A stretch of 64,000 nt of DNA from Brachybacterium phenoliresistens (GCF_000576425.1 NZ_KK069988.1:539976-603975), one strand, 5' to 3'; shown: positions 20,591 through 29,198, counted from the stretch's first letter. Numbers and translations are program-made. Notes: a model not told the origin generated them from the letters alone.

Positions 20591-21892
20591 GAGGACGACG
20601 ACGGTCTCGATGTGATGGGTGTGCGGGTACAGGTCGAAGGCGCGCAGGTCCTCGATCCGCCAGCCCTTCTGCTCGGCGATCGCCAGGTCGCGCGCGAGGG
20701 TGGAGGGCTCGCAGGAGACGTACACGATCCGCTCGCGCACGCGCTCGGCGAGCAGCTCGATCAGCTCCGCCCCGGCCCCGGCGCGGGGCGGGTCCAGCAC
20801 CACGCGGTCGGCGCCGCGCCGCTGCTCCCGGACGAAATCGGTGGCATCGGAGGTGCGGGCGCTCGCCCCCGGCACGTCGGCGAGGTTCTGCTGGGCCAGC
20901 CGCCCTGCGCGCTTGTTGCCCTCGACGCTCACGACCTCGCCGTCCAGGCCGGTGGTCCGGCCGATGCGGGCCGCGAACAGGCCCACCCCGCCGTAGAGGT
21001 CCCAGACGCTGTCTCCCGGCCGGGCGGCGAGATCGCGCTCGACGACGTCGGCGAGCAGGGACGCCGCATCGCGGTGGACCTGCCAGAACCCGGTGACGCC
21101 GACGACCAGCTCCTGGTCGCCGACCCGTTCGCGCACGGTCTCCGCTCCCCGCACCACGTGCAGGCCCGAGCTGTTCTGCACCGCGACGTGGGCGGCGCCC
21201 CAGCCCTCGGGGATCGAGACGTCGCCGGGATCGAGATCGCGGCCGATGATCACCACCGCGGGCTCGTCGGCCGAGGGAGCGACGGCGTCGATCGCCTCGG
21301 TGCCCGCCGGCGGCGTCCAGGAGGTCAGGGCCAGCGCACGGATGGCCGGCGCCGCCAGCGGGTTCTCCCCCACCGGCCGCACCTCATGGCTCCGCCAGCC
21401 GCGCATGCCGACCCGCCCGCGCTCGTCCACGGCCAGGCGCACCCGGGTGCGCCATCCCAGGCCGTCCTCGTCGTGGGGTGCCGGCTCGACCTGGACGTCG
21501 TCCAGCGGGAAGCTGGTGACCTTGGCGCGCTGCAGCAGCTCGCGCAGCACGTCGGTGGCGATCCGCCGCTGGGCCGGCAGGGCGATGTGCGCCCAGTCCG
21601 CGCCGCCCACGCCGTCGGTCCCGGCCTCGGGCCAGACCGTCGGCACGCGGTCCACGCTGGGCTCGAGCACGTCGACGGTCTCGGCGCGCCAGAAGCGGGC
21701 GCCGTCCAGCCCGGACGGGTCGTCGATCACCCGGGCCGTGACCGTCTCGTGGGGGGCGGACCCGCGCACGAAGACGACCCGTCCCTCATGGCGGGCCACG
21801 AAGGTGCCGCCGGCGGCGGGCACCGTGGTGGTCACGGTGATGACAGGACCGCCGCCGTGCTGCTCCGACGTGCGGGACTCAACTGCTGCCAT
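20579..21892 (-). CDS. TrmA/RumA-type 23S rRNA or tRNA (uracil-5)-methyltransferase
   Basis: SAM-dependent C5-methylation of uridine in RNA. 437 residues: N-terminal TRAM domain (about 10-65), SAM site SVWDLYGGVGLFAARIG, VVLDPPRAG, and catalytic Cys in YVSCEPSTLARDLA. The N-terminal Cys cluster for [4Fe-4S] of RlmD is not visible. Equivalent of M. tuberculosis Rv2689c by position and length. The ATG at 21892 overlaps the transporter gene end by 14 bases and follows GGAAGG, so the two are co-transcribed. Exact RNA target unknown. Confidence 0.92.
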   Translation of the reverse strand: MAAVESRTSEQHGGGPVITVTTTVPAAGGTFVARHEGRVVFVRGSAPHETVTARVIDDPSGLDGARFWRAETVDVLEPSVDRVPTVWPEAGTDGVGGADWAHIALPAQRRIATDVLRELLQRAKVTSFPLDDVQVEPAPHDEDGLGWRTRVRLAVDERGRVGMRGWRSHEVRPVGENPLAAPAIRALALTSWTPPAGTEAIDAVAPSADEPAVVIIGRDLDPGDVSIPEGWGAAHVAVQNSSGLHVVRGAETVRERVGDQELVVGVTGFWQVHRDAASLLADVVERDLAARPGDSVWDLYGGVGLFAARIGRTTGLDGEVVSVEGNKRAGRLAQQNLADVPGASARTSDATDFVREQRRGADRVVLDPPRAGAGAELIELLAERVRERIVYVSCEPSTLARDLAIAEQKGWRIEDLRAFDLYPHTHHIETVVVLERD

Positions 21893-23903
21893 GAGACCTT
21901 CCACCTTCCCTGTGCCCGGCGGACTCCGCCGCGAGCTCCGTCGGACCACGTCCGCTGTCGTCGCCTCCCAGCTGCCAGGGGACCGTGGAGACGATCACCC
22001 GGGGCATGTAGGCGAGGCGCGTGCCCAGCCGCCGGAACGCATGGTTGTGCAGGAACGACTCCCACCAGTGTCGCACCAGGAACTCGGGGATGTAGACCAC
22101 CACGACATCTCGCGGGTTGCGGGCCAGCAGCGTCTTGACGTACGCGAGCACCGGGCGCACCGGGTCGCGGTAGGGCGAGTAGACCACGCGCAGCGGGACC
22201 TGCAGATCCATGTCGTGCCAGCGCCGGGCGACCGCGGCGGCGTCGGTGTCCTCGTCGTGCACCGTGAGCGCCTCGACGCTGGAGTGCCGCGCCGACATCG
22301 CCACCCCGAGGGCCCGCAGCGTCGGCTTGTCGAGCGTGCCCACGAGGACGAGGGCGTGGGAGCGCGAGGGGCTCGCGGTGTGGGCGATCTCCTCGGCTCC
22401 CGGGGCGAGCTCCTCCCGCACCCGGCGGTAGTGGCGGTTCACCGCGGTCATGACCCCCCACAGCACCGCCATGATCGCGACGGCCGCCCAGGCCCCGTGC
22501 AGGAACTTGGTCACGAGCACGATCACCAGCACGACGGTGACCGCCACGAAGCCGACCGCGTTCATCGCGCGCCGCCGGCGCAGGCCTCCGCGCAGGTCTG
22601 CGCGGGAGGTCACGCGCAGGCGCCGCGTGTAGTGGCGCACCATCCCCAGCTGGCCCAGGCTGAACGAGACGAACACGCCGACGATGTACATCTGGATCAG
22701 CACGGTGACCTGCGCGCCGGTCGCCCAGACCAGGGCGATGGATCCCAGCGCGAGGGCGACGATGCCGTTGGAGTACGCCAGCCGGTCCCCGCGCAGGCGC
22801 ATCTGCCGCGGCAGGTACTCGTCGCGGGCCAGCACGCTGGCGAGGTTGGGGAAGCCGTGGAAGGCCGTGTTCGCGGCGAGGAACAGCACCGCGCCGGTGA
22901 CCACGAGCACGAGGTAGAACAGCACCGATCCCGAGGAGAAGACGGTCTGGGCGAGCTGCGCCATCACCGGCAGCTGCTGGTAGTCGCCGATCGGCCCGGA
23001 GGCGCTGCGCAGCTGCGTGTCCGGATCGGCGACGTACACCACGCCGGTGGCGTCGGCGAGCCACACCACGCCGAGCATCATCGCCGAGGAGATCGCCCCG
23101 AGCATGACCAGCGTGATCGAGGCGTTGCGCCGCTTGGGCGGGCGGAAGGACGGCACCCCGTTGCCGATCGCCTCGACGCCGGTCAGCGCCGCGCAGCCGC
23201 TGGAGAAGGCCCGCAGCACGAGGAATGCGCCGCCGAGGGCGGTGAGCCCGTCCTCGAACCCGGACTGCGGGATGATCTCCAGCCCGGCGCTCGGGGCGCT
23301 CTCCAGGCTGCCGTCCAGGCCCTGCACCGCGCCGATGAGGATCATCCCGCCGATCGCGGCCATGTACAGGTAGACGGGGACGGCCAGGACGGTGCCGCTC
23401 TCCTTGACCCCGCGCAGGTTCATCCCGGCGATCACGAGGATCAGCGCGATCGCCACCCACATCTCCGAGCCGTGCAGCACGGGGAAGATGCCCGAGGTGT
23501 AGCTCGCGGCCTGGGAGATCGAGACCGCGACGGTGAGCACGTAGTCAACCATCAGCGCCGAGCCGACGGCGCGGCCCGCGTCGCCGCCGAGGTTCTTGGC
23601 GACGACCTCGTAGTCGCCGCCGCCGCGCGGGTATTCCTCGACGATGTTCCGGCTGGCGGTGACGACGATCGCCATCAGCACCACCACGGCCACGGCCACC
23701 CAGGGGCTCAGGGTGATGGCGGTGACGCCGGCCAGCGCGAGGGTGAGCAGGATCTCGTCGGGCGCGTAGGCCACCGAGCTGAGGGCGTCGGCGGCGAAGG
23801 TCGGCAGCGCCAGCCGTTTGGGCAGGCGCTCGCGCGACAGGCGCTCGGTCGCGAACGCCCGTCCGAACAGGACGCGCTTGAGCGCGCTGGAGGGACCGGA
23901 CAC
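21879..23903 (-). CDS. KimA-like potassium importer, APC superfamily
   Basis: 674-residue transporter with about 12 helices in the first 450 residues and a soluble USP-like C-terminal domain (about 480-620). The N-terminal blocks ADALSSVAYAPDEIL, EYPRGGGDYEVV and LMVDYVLTVAVSISQA match those I recall for Bacillus subtilis KimA (LSSDALSSVAYGTEQIL, AYPQGGGAYIVS, LLVDYILTVAVSISAG), a high-affinity K+/H+ symporter controlled by c-di-AMP. Equivalent of Rv2690c by position. Divergent from two TrkA/RCK genes, which fits potassium transport. Databases often label such proteins only as APC amino-acid permease. GTG start is leaderless. Confidence 0.85.
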   Translation of the reverse strand: MSGPSSALKRVLFGRAFATERLSRERLPKRLALPTFAADALSSVAYAPDEILLTLALAGVTAITLSPWVAVAVVVLMAIVVTASRNIVEEYPRGGGDYEVVAKNLGGDAGRAVGSALMVDYVLTVAVSISQAASYTSGIFPVLHGSEMWVAIALILVIAGMNLRGVKESGTVLAVPVYLYMAAIGGMILIGAVQGLDGSLESAPSAGLEIIPQSGFEDGLTALGGAFLVLRAFSSGCAALTGVEAIGNGVPSFRPPKRRNASITLVMLGAISSAMMLGVVWLADATGVVYVADPDTQLRSASGPIGDYQQLPVMAQLAQTVFSSGSVLFYLVLVVTGAVLFLAANTAFHGFPNLASVLARDEYLPRQMRLRGDRLAYSNGIVALALGSIALVWATGAQVTVLIQMYIVGVFVSFSLGQLGMVRHYTRRLRVTSRADLRGGLRRRRAMNAVGFVAVTVVLVIVLVTKFLHGAWAAVAIMAVLWGVMTAVNRHYRRVREELAPGAEEIAHTASPSRSHALVLVGTLDKPTLRALGVAMSARHSSVEALTVHDEDTDAAAVARRWHDMDLQVPLRVVYSPYRDPVRPVLAYVKTLLARNPRDVVVVYIPEFLVRHWWESFLHNHAFRRLGTRLAYMPRVIVSTVPWQLGGDDSGRGPTELAAESAGHREGGRSHGSS

Positions 23904-23910
23904 GGCGACA

Positions 23911-23916
23911 ACTGTA
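23911..23916 (-). promoter_or_regulatory. -10 of the KimA-like gene (leaderless)
   Basis: Minus-strand TACAGT ends seven bases before the GTG at 23903, and there is no Shine-Dalgarno. Confidence 0.6.
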
Positions 23917-23931
23917 AGCCCCGTGCGACGC

Positions 23932-23937
23932 TATCGT
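23932..23937 (+). promoter_or_regulatory. -10 of the trkA pair
   Basis: TATCGT, about 66 bases before the GTG at 24004. The 16 bases between this and the opposite -10 show that the divergent promoters are packed closely and may share control. Confidence 0.5.
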
Positions 23938-24003
23938 GGTCCCACCGGCACGTCAGGGCCGGTCCGCTCGCGCTCGCGGGCGGCCACAGGCGAGGAGGAA
24001 CGG

Positions 24004-24675
24004 GTGCACTTCGTCATCATGGGCTGCGGACGCGTGGGCGCGATGCTGGCCCATCGCACCGTCGCCGACGGCCACACCGCGGCCGTCATCGACCAGAACC
24101 CGATCGCCTTCCAGCGGCTGTCCGAGGATCTGCCGGCGGCCCGGATCACCGGGCCCGGCTTCGACCGCGCCGTGCTCGAGCAGGCGGGGATCCGCGAGGC
24201 CGCAGGCTTCGCCGCCGTCTCCAGCGGCGACAACTCCAACATCATCGCGGCGCGCGTGGTGCGCGAGGAGTACGGGCTGCGCAGCGTGGTCGCGCGCATC
24301 TACGACCCGCGGCGCGCCGAGGTGTACGAGCGGCTGGGCATCGCCACGGTCGCCACCGTCCGATGGACCACCGCGCAGGTGCTGCACCGTCTCATCCCCG
24401 CCTCCCCCAGCCACGAGTACCAGGACGTCTCCGGCGCGCTGACGATGCTCTCCATCGTCCCGCACTCCAGCTGGATGGGCCTGAGCGTGCCCGGCATCGA
24501 GCGCCGCACCGGCAGCCGGGCGGTCTACGTCACCCGCCTGGGCGAGGGGATCCTCCCGCGCGAGGACCTGCGCCTGCAGGACGGGGACCGGCTGCACCTG
24601 ATGGCCCCGACCGGGAAGCTGGCCGACGTCGAGTCGGTGCTCGCCCATCCGCTCGCCGAGGAGGACCAGGCATGA
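24004..24675 (+). CDS. TrkA family potassium uptake protein (RCK), first of two
   Basis: Cytosolic NAD(H)-binding regulator of a potassium channel/transporter. 223 residues: Rossmann RCK-N (VHFVIMGCGRVGAMLA, acidic residue in VIDQNP) then an RCK-C domain from about 145. Equivalent of CeoB/Rv2691. The GTG at 24004 has GAGGAGGA just upstream, and the open frame beyond it is not coding. Overlaps the second TrkA by ATGA. No TrkH/TrkG/Ktr membrane subunit is in the window. Confidence 0.93.
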   Translation: MHFVIMGCGRVGAMLAHRTVADGHTAAVIDQNPIAFQRLSEDLPAARITGPGFDRAVLEQAGIREAAGFAAVSSGDNSNIIAARVVREEYGLRSVVARIYDPRRAEVYERLGIATVATVRWTTAQVLHRLIPASPSHEYQDVSGALTMLSIVPHSSWMGLSVPGIERRTGSRAVYVTRLGEGILPREDLRLQDGDRLHLMAPTGKLADVESVLAHPLAEEDQA

Positions 24676-25460
24676 GGATCGCCATCGTCGGCGCGGGCAG
24701 CGTGGGGCGCTCCATCGCCCGCGAGCTGCTGGACAAGGGCCATGCGATCACCCTGGTGGACCGCACCGTCACCCCCGAGCGGCGCTCCGCGATCCCGGAG
24801 GCGCTGTGGGTCCAGGGCGATGCCGCGGAGCTGGGCATCCTCACCCGCGCCGAGGTCGGGGAGGCCGATGTCATGGTCGCGGCCACCGGAGACGACAAGG
24901 TGAACCTCGTCGTCTCCCTGCTGGCGAAGACTGAGTTCGGGGTGCCGCGCACCGTGGCCCGGGTCTCGCACCCGGACAACGAATGGATGTTCGGCCCGAT
25001 GTGGGGCGTGGACGTGGCCGTGTCCACCCCGCGGATGATGACGGCGCTGGTCGAGGAGGCCGTCAGCGTCGGCCGCGTGGTGAAGATCTTCAACTTCGCC
25101 GGCTCCCGCGCGAAGATGGTCGAGATCACCCTGCCGCGCCGCAGCCCGGTGCTGGGTCGCACGGTCGGGTCGATGCGCTGGCCGGGGTCGTGCGTGCTGG
25201 TGGGGATCATCCGGGACGGGCGGCCGATCGCCCCGACCGCCCATGACGCCTTCGACGCCCTCGACGAGCTGCTGTTCATCGCCCAGGACTCCGAGCTGGT
25301 GGCCCTGCAGTCGCTGCTGGCGCCGCGCGGCTCCGACGGGGAGCCGGGCGGGGAGACCGAGCTGCCGCAGCTCCCGGAGGAGACGGCGACCGGCGGCATC
25401 CGGCTGCGCGAGCGCGAGGCCTCGAAGGCCGAGGAGCCCGAGCATCCCTTCGACGCCTGA
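24672..25460 (+). CDS. TrkA family potassium uptake protein (RCK), second of two
   Basis: 262 residues; RCK-N Rossmann start MRIAIVGAGSVGRSIAREL with acidic ligand in TLVDRT, then RCK-C about 135-220, and a charged disordered tail of 45 residues. Equivalent of CeoC/Rv2692. The two single-RCK proteins probably form a heteromeric ring. ATGA coupling to the first gene. Confidence 0.93.
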   Translation: MRIAIVGAGSVGRSIARELLDKGHAITLVDRTVTPERRSAIPEALWVQGDAAELGILTRAEVGEADVMVAATGDDKVNLVVSLLAKTEFGVPRTVARVSHPDNEWMFGPMWGVDVAVSTPRMMTALVEEAVSVGRVVKIFNFAGSRAKMVEITLPRRSPVLGRTVGSMRWPGSCVLVGIIRDGRPIAPTAHDAFDALDELLFIAQDSELVALQSLLAPRGSDGEPGGETELPQLPEETATGGIRLREREASKAEEPEHPFDA

Positions 25461-25474
25461 GGCCGGCCCCGCCC

Positions 25475-25508
25475 GCTGAGCTCGGCCACGGCTGCTGAGC
25501 TCGGCCAC
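25475..25508. repeat. 15-bp direct repeat, period 19
   Basis: GCTGAGCTCGGCCAC occurs at 25475-25489 and 25494-25508 in the 83-base gap between convergent genes. A degenerate third copy follows. Confidence 0.7.
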
Positions 25509-25523
25509 AGCCGCAGAGCTCCG

Positions 25524-25540
25524 CCCCGGCCCGGCCGGGG
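25524..25540. terminator. shared terminator, trkA / DUF3159
   Basis: CCCCGGCC (25524-25531) and GGCCGGGG (25533-25540) form a GC-only hairpin between the convergent stops. No U-run on either strand. Confidence 0.45.
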
Positions 25541-25543
25541 CCG

Positions 25544-26416
25544 TCAGGCGCTCGGGGAGGGCCCGGGAGGCGCGGCGCCCGGCTCCTGCGACCGCAGGGC
25601 GCGCGCCTCGCGGCGCACCAGCAGCGCCCGGTGCATGAGCCACACGATCCAGGCGGCGAGGGCGAACAGGGGCAGGCCCATCACGAGCTTGGCGACACCG
25701 AGCGCCGCCACCGCCCCCGCGAGGTAGAGCGGAAGCTGGACCAGCAGCTTCGCCGCGTAGAGGCCGATGAAGACCGCGGTCGCCCGGGTGTACACGCGCC
25801 GCGCGTCGGGGTCCTCGGCCCAGTCCGCGACGCGCCCGTCCAGCAGGGAGATCACCAGGCCCAGCAGCGGGCGGCGCGCGAGCAGCGAGATCAGCAGGAT
25901 CACCAGCGTGACCGCGTTGATGACGAGCCCGGGGGCGAAGAGGTCGGACCCCTCCCCCGTCCGGATCGCCCAGACCGCGCCGATCACCACGCCGAACAGC
26001 CCGCCCAGCACGCTGGACAGGCTCTGGCGCGCGACCAGCCGCGCGAGCAGGGCGATGACGACCACGGCCACCGCGGCGATGGCGGAGACCTTCACGTCCC
26101 GCGTGATCACGTACAGCACGAGGAACAGCAGGGTGGGCAGCACCGACTCGAGGATCCCGCGGGGGCCTCCCATGGCGTCGCGCACCGAGAACTGCTCCTC
26201 CTGCAGCACCGCGGCCAGTCCGCGGCGCGGGGCGCCGTCGGGTCCGGTCGCGGCATCGGCCGGGGCCGCCCCGGTCGCTGCGGAGGCCGCCGGTCCGGCT
26301 GCGGACGCCGCCGGTGCCGCGGCCGGTCCGGCTGCGGGCGCCGCGTCCGGCTGCGCCGCGGGAGGTGTTCTCGGGCTCCCGCCCTGCTCGGCGCGGGGGT
26401 CCTCGGGGCTGCTCAT
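25544..26416 (-). CDS. DUF3159 family membrane protein
   Basis: 290 residues. First 70 residues are an Ala/Pro-rich disordered segment, then about five or six membrane helices (for instance SVLPTLLFLVLYVITRDVKV, AAVAVVVIALLARLVA, VTLVILLISLLARRPLLGLV, LGVAKLVMGLPLFALAAWIVWLM). Same family and position as Rv2693c; the function is unknown. ATGA overlap with the OB-fold gene upstream ties it to a four-gene unit with DUF3710 and dut. Confidence 0.88.
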   Translation of the reverse strand: MSSPEDPRAEQGGSPRTPPAAQPDAAPAAGPAAAPAASAAGPAASAATGAAPADAATGPDGAPRRGLAAVLQEEQFSVRDAMGGPRGILESVLPTLLFLVLYVITRDVKVSAIAAVAVVVIALLARLVARQSLSSVLGGLFGVVIGAVWAIRTGEGSDLFAPGLVINAVTLVILLISLLARRPLLGLVISLLDGRVADWAEDPDARRVYTRATAVFIGLYAAKLLVQLPLYLAGAVAALGVAKLVMGLPLFALAAWIVWLMHRALLVRREARALRSQEPGAAPPGPSPSA

Positions 26417-26883
26417 GCGTCCTCCTGATCCGCGTCGGTCGCGTCGGGGTCCTCCCCGGCGCGACCCAGGATCTCGTAGCGCGGGTTGTACATGACCCGG
26501 TGGTGGCCGCGGTTGGCGGCGAAGCCCTTGACGATCAGCTTGGTGCCGGGGCCGATCCCCGAGATGCGGTCGCGGCCCAGCCAGATGAGGGTGATGGTGC
26601 CGGTCCCGTCGAACAGATCGGCCTCCACGGCCGGGGCGGCCGTGCGCGGCTGGATCACCTGCGAGCTGATGTACCCCACCAGCTGCACCTTCATCCGATC
26701 GCCGATGTCGGCGACCGAGTCGAAGCCCGCCGAGCGCGCGGCGCGCTGCGCGGCCTCGGCGTCGATCACCTCGCTGTCGGCGAAGCGATGGCGCAGGCGC
26801 GCGAGCACCCCCCGGGCGGCGCGCGGGGACGGCACGGGGCGGCGCGACCCCGCCTCGGGCGAGCGCTCGGGCATCGGGGTCAT
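26413..26883 (-). CDS. OB-fold nucleic acid binding protein
   Basis: 156 residues; the core (about 65-140) is an OB fold of the type seen in RecG/DnaE-like proteins, with VQLVGYISSQVIQ, FDGTGTITLIWLGRDRI and IVKGFAANRGHHRVMYNPRYEI. Equivalent of Rv2694c. It overlaps both neighbours by 4 bases (26413-26416 and 26880-26883). Proposed to bind single-stranded nucleic acid; the biological role is not known. ATG three codons further on is an alternative start. Confidence 0.85.
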   Translation of the reverse strand: MTPMPERSPEAGSRRPVPSPRAARGVLARLRHRFADSEVIDAEAAQRAARSAGFDSVADIGDRMKVQLVGYISSQVIQPRTAAPAVEADLFDGTGTITLIWLGRDRISGIGPGTKLIVKGFAANRGHHRVMYNPRYEILGRAGEDPDATDADQEDA

Positions 26884-27617
26884 CCGATCTCGGTGATCTC
26901 GGGGCCGCGGGCGAGCGGGTCGAGGGGGTCGCCCGGGCGGTGCGGGACGCCGCTGCGCTGGCCGGGAAGGGCCAGCGGGATCAGCTCCTGCGGGGCCATG
27001 GCCTCGCTGCCGCGCACGACGACCACCCGCGAGAGCAGCCTCTCGAAGCGGCGCGCCTGCTCCGGGTCCGACAGGGCCGGTCCCGAGAGGATCGCGCGCA
27101 CGAACCAGCGCGGACCGTCCACGCCGATGAACCGGGTGGGGCGGTAGCCGGTGCGGCCGTCGGCCCGCTTCAGCGGGAGACGGGCGATGAGCTCGGTGCC
27201 GAAGGGGCCCTGCCGCGTCTCGGCCGTCCCGCCCTGGGAGGTGACGGAGTCGCGCAGGGACACGCGGACCTCGTCCCACAGACCGCGGCTCTTGGGAGCC
27301 GCGAAGGCCTGCAGCTGGAGGGAGGAACCGTCCAGCACGAGGTTCGCGCCGGTCACGGCGCGGGAGCGCTGGTCCATCTCCATGCGCAGCTCGAGCCCCT
27401 TGAGCAGCGGGATCTGCAGTCCGCCCAGGTCGATGCGCTCCTCCTGGGGGGCATCGGCCTCGTCGTAGGGGCCGGGAGAGAGATGCGAGGGGCGGCCCGT
27501 GCCGGAGCCGGCGGCGGGGGTCTCCTCCTCCGCGGTCTCGGCGGCGTCCTCGGGCGATTCCTTCGTCACGGCCTCATCGGCCGGTGCGGAGGCCTTCTTG
27601 CGGGAGAACAGTCCCAC
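26880..27617 (-). CDS. DUF3710 family protein
   Basis: 245 residues. MGLFSRKK start, acidic 45-residue linker, then the DUF3710 domain (IDLGGLQIP, FAAPKSRGLWDEVR, GPFGTELIARLPL, VDGPRWFVRAILSGPA, VVVVRGSEAMAPQELIPLALP). Matches Rv2696c. Soluble, function unknown. GTG at 27617 starts 3 bases after the dut stop and has AAGGA upstream inside dut. Confidence 0.9.
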   Translation of the reverse strand: MGLFSRKKASAPADEAVTKESPEDAAETAEEETPAAGSGTGRPSHLSPGPYDEADAPQEERIDLGGLQIPLLKGLELRMEMDQRSRAVTGANLVLDGSSLQLQAFAAPKSRGLWDEVRVSLRDSVTSQGGTAETRQGPFGTELIARLPLKRADGRTGYRPTRFIGVDGPRWFVRAILSGPALSDPEQARRFERLLSRVVVVRGSEAMAPQELIPLALPGQRSGVPHRPGDPLDPLARGPEITEIG

Positions 27618-27620
27618 GGC

Positions 27621-28091
27621 TCATTCCTTCCCGTCGGGCCGGGCGGCGCCGAAGCCGCCGCTGGACCCGAACCCGCTGCTGGAGCGTTCGGTCTCGTCGA
27701 GGGATTCCACCACGTGCAGCTCCGGCGCGGCGTGGGCGATCACCACGAGCTGGGCGATGCGGTCGCCGGGCTCGATCGCGAAGTCCGCGACGGCGTCGGT
27801 GTTGTGCAGGGCGACCCGGATCTCCCCCCGGTACCCGGCGTCCACGATGCCGGGCCCGTTCAGGACCGTGATGCCGTGCTTCACGGCGAGGCCGGACCGG
27901 GGGCAGACGAGCCCGACGGTGCCCTCGGGCAGGGCCACGGAGACGCCGGTGCCCACGAGCGCGCGGCCTCCGGCGGGGATGGTCAGGCTCTCGTTGCTCA
28001 CGAGGTCGTAGCCGGCGTCGTGGTCGTGCGCGCGGTGCGGGAGAGCCGCGCCGGGGGCGAGGCGGACGGGCAGGGTGGCGGTGGACTCCAT
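27621..28091 (-). CDS. dut: dUTP diphosphatase
   Basis: Trimeric dUTPase that hydrolyses dUTP to dUMP. 156 residues with all five motifs: AGYDLVS, PRSGLA, GIVDAGYRGEIRVALHN, RIAQLVV, and the C-terminal Gly-rich arm RSSSGFGSSGGFG. An in-frame GTG lies two codons upstream (28097), but the -10 box TAGGCT at 28105-28100 places the transcription start at the ATG 28091, so that ATG is used. First gene of a four-gene unit with DUF3710, the OB-fold protein and DUF3159. Confidence 0.95.
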   Translation of the reverse strand: MESTATLPVRLAPGAALPHRAHDHDAGYDLVSNESLTIPAGGRALVGTGVSVALPEGTVGLVCPRSGLAVKHGITVLNGPGIVDAGYRGEIRVALHNTDAVADFAIEPGDRIAQLVVIAHAAPELHVVESLDETERSSSGFGSSGGFGAARPDGKE

Positions 28092-28099
28092 GGGCACAC

Positions 28100-28105
28100 A
28101 GCCTA
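28100..28105 (-). promoter_or_regulatory. dut -10 box (leaderless)
   Basis: Minus-strand TAGGCT ends eight bases before the ATG at 28091. No Shine-Dalgarno. Confidence 0.5.
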
Positions 28106-28197
28106 GTCATCCCGGCTGGATGCGCGGCGTGCGTCGACGGTGTCGCGGGCCACGCCCCTGGGAGGGGCCGGAAGGCCCTGCGTGAGAGCATGAGGCC

Positions 28198-28680
28198 ATG
28201 ACCGATGCCGCCGCGCGCCCTGCTGATCCCCTGTCCGTCCTGCACCGGGAGCGGCTGCTCCCGTCGGTCGGGACGTGGGTGGTGCTGGCGCTGCTGGGAG
28301 CCGTGCTCGGCGTGGTCCTGGTGCCGCTGTCGACGACCCTCGCGCTGGTGGTCGGCCTGGTGGGGATCGCGGCGATGTGCGCCCTGGGGGCGCTGATGAG
28401 CCCGGTCGTGGAGGTCTCCGGCGGTCGGCTGATCGCCGGCCGCGCGCAGATCGAAGTGGAGCTGCTCGAGGAGCCCGAGCTGCTGGCCGGGGAGGACTGG
28501 ACCCGGGTCATGGGCACCGGGTTCGAGCCGCTGGCCCACCACTGCACCCGCGGCTGGATCCGCTCGGGCGTGCGCGTCCCCCTGAACGACGACGACGACC
28601 CGACACCGGCGTGGGTGGTGTCGAGCCGTCGTCCCCAGGACCTGGTCCTGGCGCTGCAGGTCGCGCGCGCTGCCGTCTGA
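28198..28680 (+). CDS. DUF3093 family membrane protein
   Basis: 160 residues. Two adjacent membrane helices near the N-terminus (SVGTWVVLALLGAVLGVVL and TLALVVGLVGIAAMCALGAL), then a beta-rich soluble domain with GGRLIAGRAQIEVELL and WVVSSRRPQDLVLAL. Family and position of Rv2698. Function unknown; lies divergent from dut and convergent with DUF4193. Confidence 0.88.
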   Translation: MTDAAARPADPLSVLHRERLLPSVGTWVVLALLGAVLGVVLVPLSTTLALVVGLVGIAAMCALGALMSPVVEVSGGRLIAGRAQIEVELLEEPELLAGEDWTRVMGTGFEPLAHHCTRGWIRSGVRVPLNDDDDPTPAWVVSSRRPQDLVLALQVARAAV

Positions 28681-28702
28681 GCCGGGCGGTGCCCCGCCCG
28701 GC
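28681..28702. terminator. shared terminator, DUF3093 / DUF4193
   Basis: Perfect 9-bp stem, GCCGGGCGG (28681-28689) with CCGCCCGGC (28694-28702) and a 4-base loop, immediately after the DUF3093 stop and 7 bases from the DUF4193 stop. Confidence 0.65.
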
Positions 28703-28708
28703 CTCGGA

Positions 28709-29011
28709 TCAGGCAGCCGCGCACTCCTTGCAGAAGATGAGGTTGCCCTCGGCGTGGTCGATCTGGCTGCGGTGCTTCACCAGGAAGCAGCTCGCGCAGG
28801 TGAACTCGTCCGCCTGCCGGGGCAGCACCCGCACGGAGAGCTCCTCGTTGGAGAGGTCGGCGCCGGGGAGCTCGTAGCCGTCGGCCGCCTCGGCCTCGTC
28901 CTCGTCCACAGCTGCGGTGGACGCCTCGTTGCGGCGTCCCTTCAGCTCCTCGATCGAGTCCTCGCTGGAGTCGTCCTCCTGCTTGCGGGGTGCGTCGTAA
29001 TCAGTCGCCAT
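28709..29011 (-). CDS. DUF4193 family zinc-ribbon protein
   Basis: 100 residues. Acidic, disordered first two thirds, then a zinc ribbon CASC (72-75) and CKEC (94-97). Family and position of Rv2699c, a small conserved actinobacterial protein of unknown function. MATDYDAPR start is typical of the family. Confidence 0.92.
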   Translation of the reverse strand: MATDYDAPRKQEDDSSEDSIEELKGRRNEASTAAVDEDEAEAADGYELPGADLSNEELSVRVLPRQADEFTCASCFLVKHRSQIDHAEGNLIFCKECAAA

Positions 29012-29198
29012 GTGCGGTCCGTTCGTCGTGTGTCGTGCTGCGGTCCTCTGACCTGTGGCTAGCGCGCCCGAGCCTGATCCCGCGGAAGGAAACGCGCGGA
29101 TCGATGAGCCAGGGCGGCGAGAGTATCGCAGAGTCCCCTGGATAACTCAAGGCGGATCGCGGATGTTCCCGCGTTCGGGATTCCTCGGGACGCGCAAC

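Noticed and set aside
20349-20615. Plus-strand frame with decapeptide repeats (RSGPLGPAPF)
   Set aside because: The peptide repeat only mirrors the 30-bp DNA repeat. No Shine-Dalgarno, and it runs antisense into the methyltransferase gene.
21093-25460. A 1455-codon open frame on the plus strand
   Set aside because: Only its last 262 codons are a gene (second TrkA). The rest is antisense to the methyltransferase and KimA-like genes; high GC keeps opposite frames open.
28092-28097. GTG two codons before the dut ATG as start
   Set aside because: The -10 box TAGGCT would lie only two bases away, too near to transcribe that codon.
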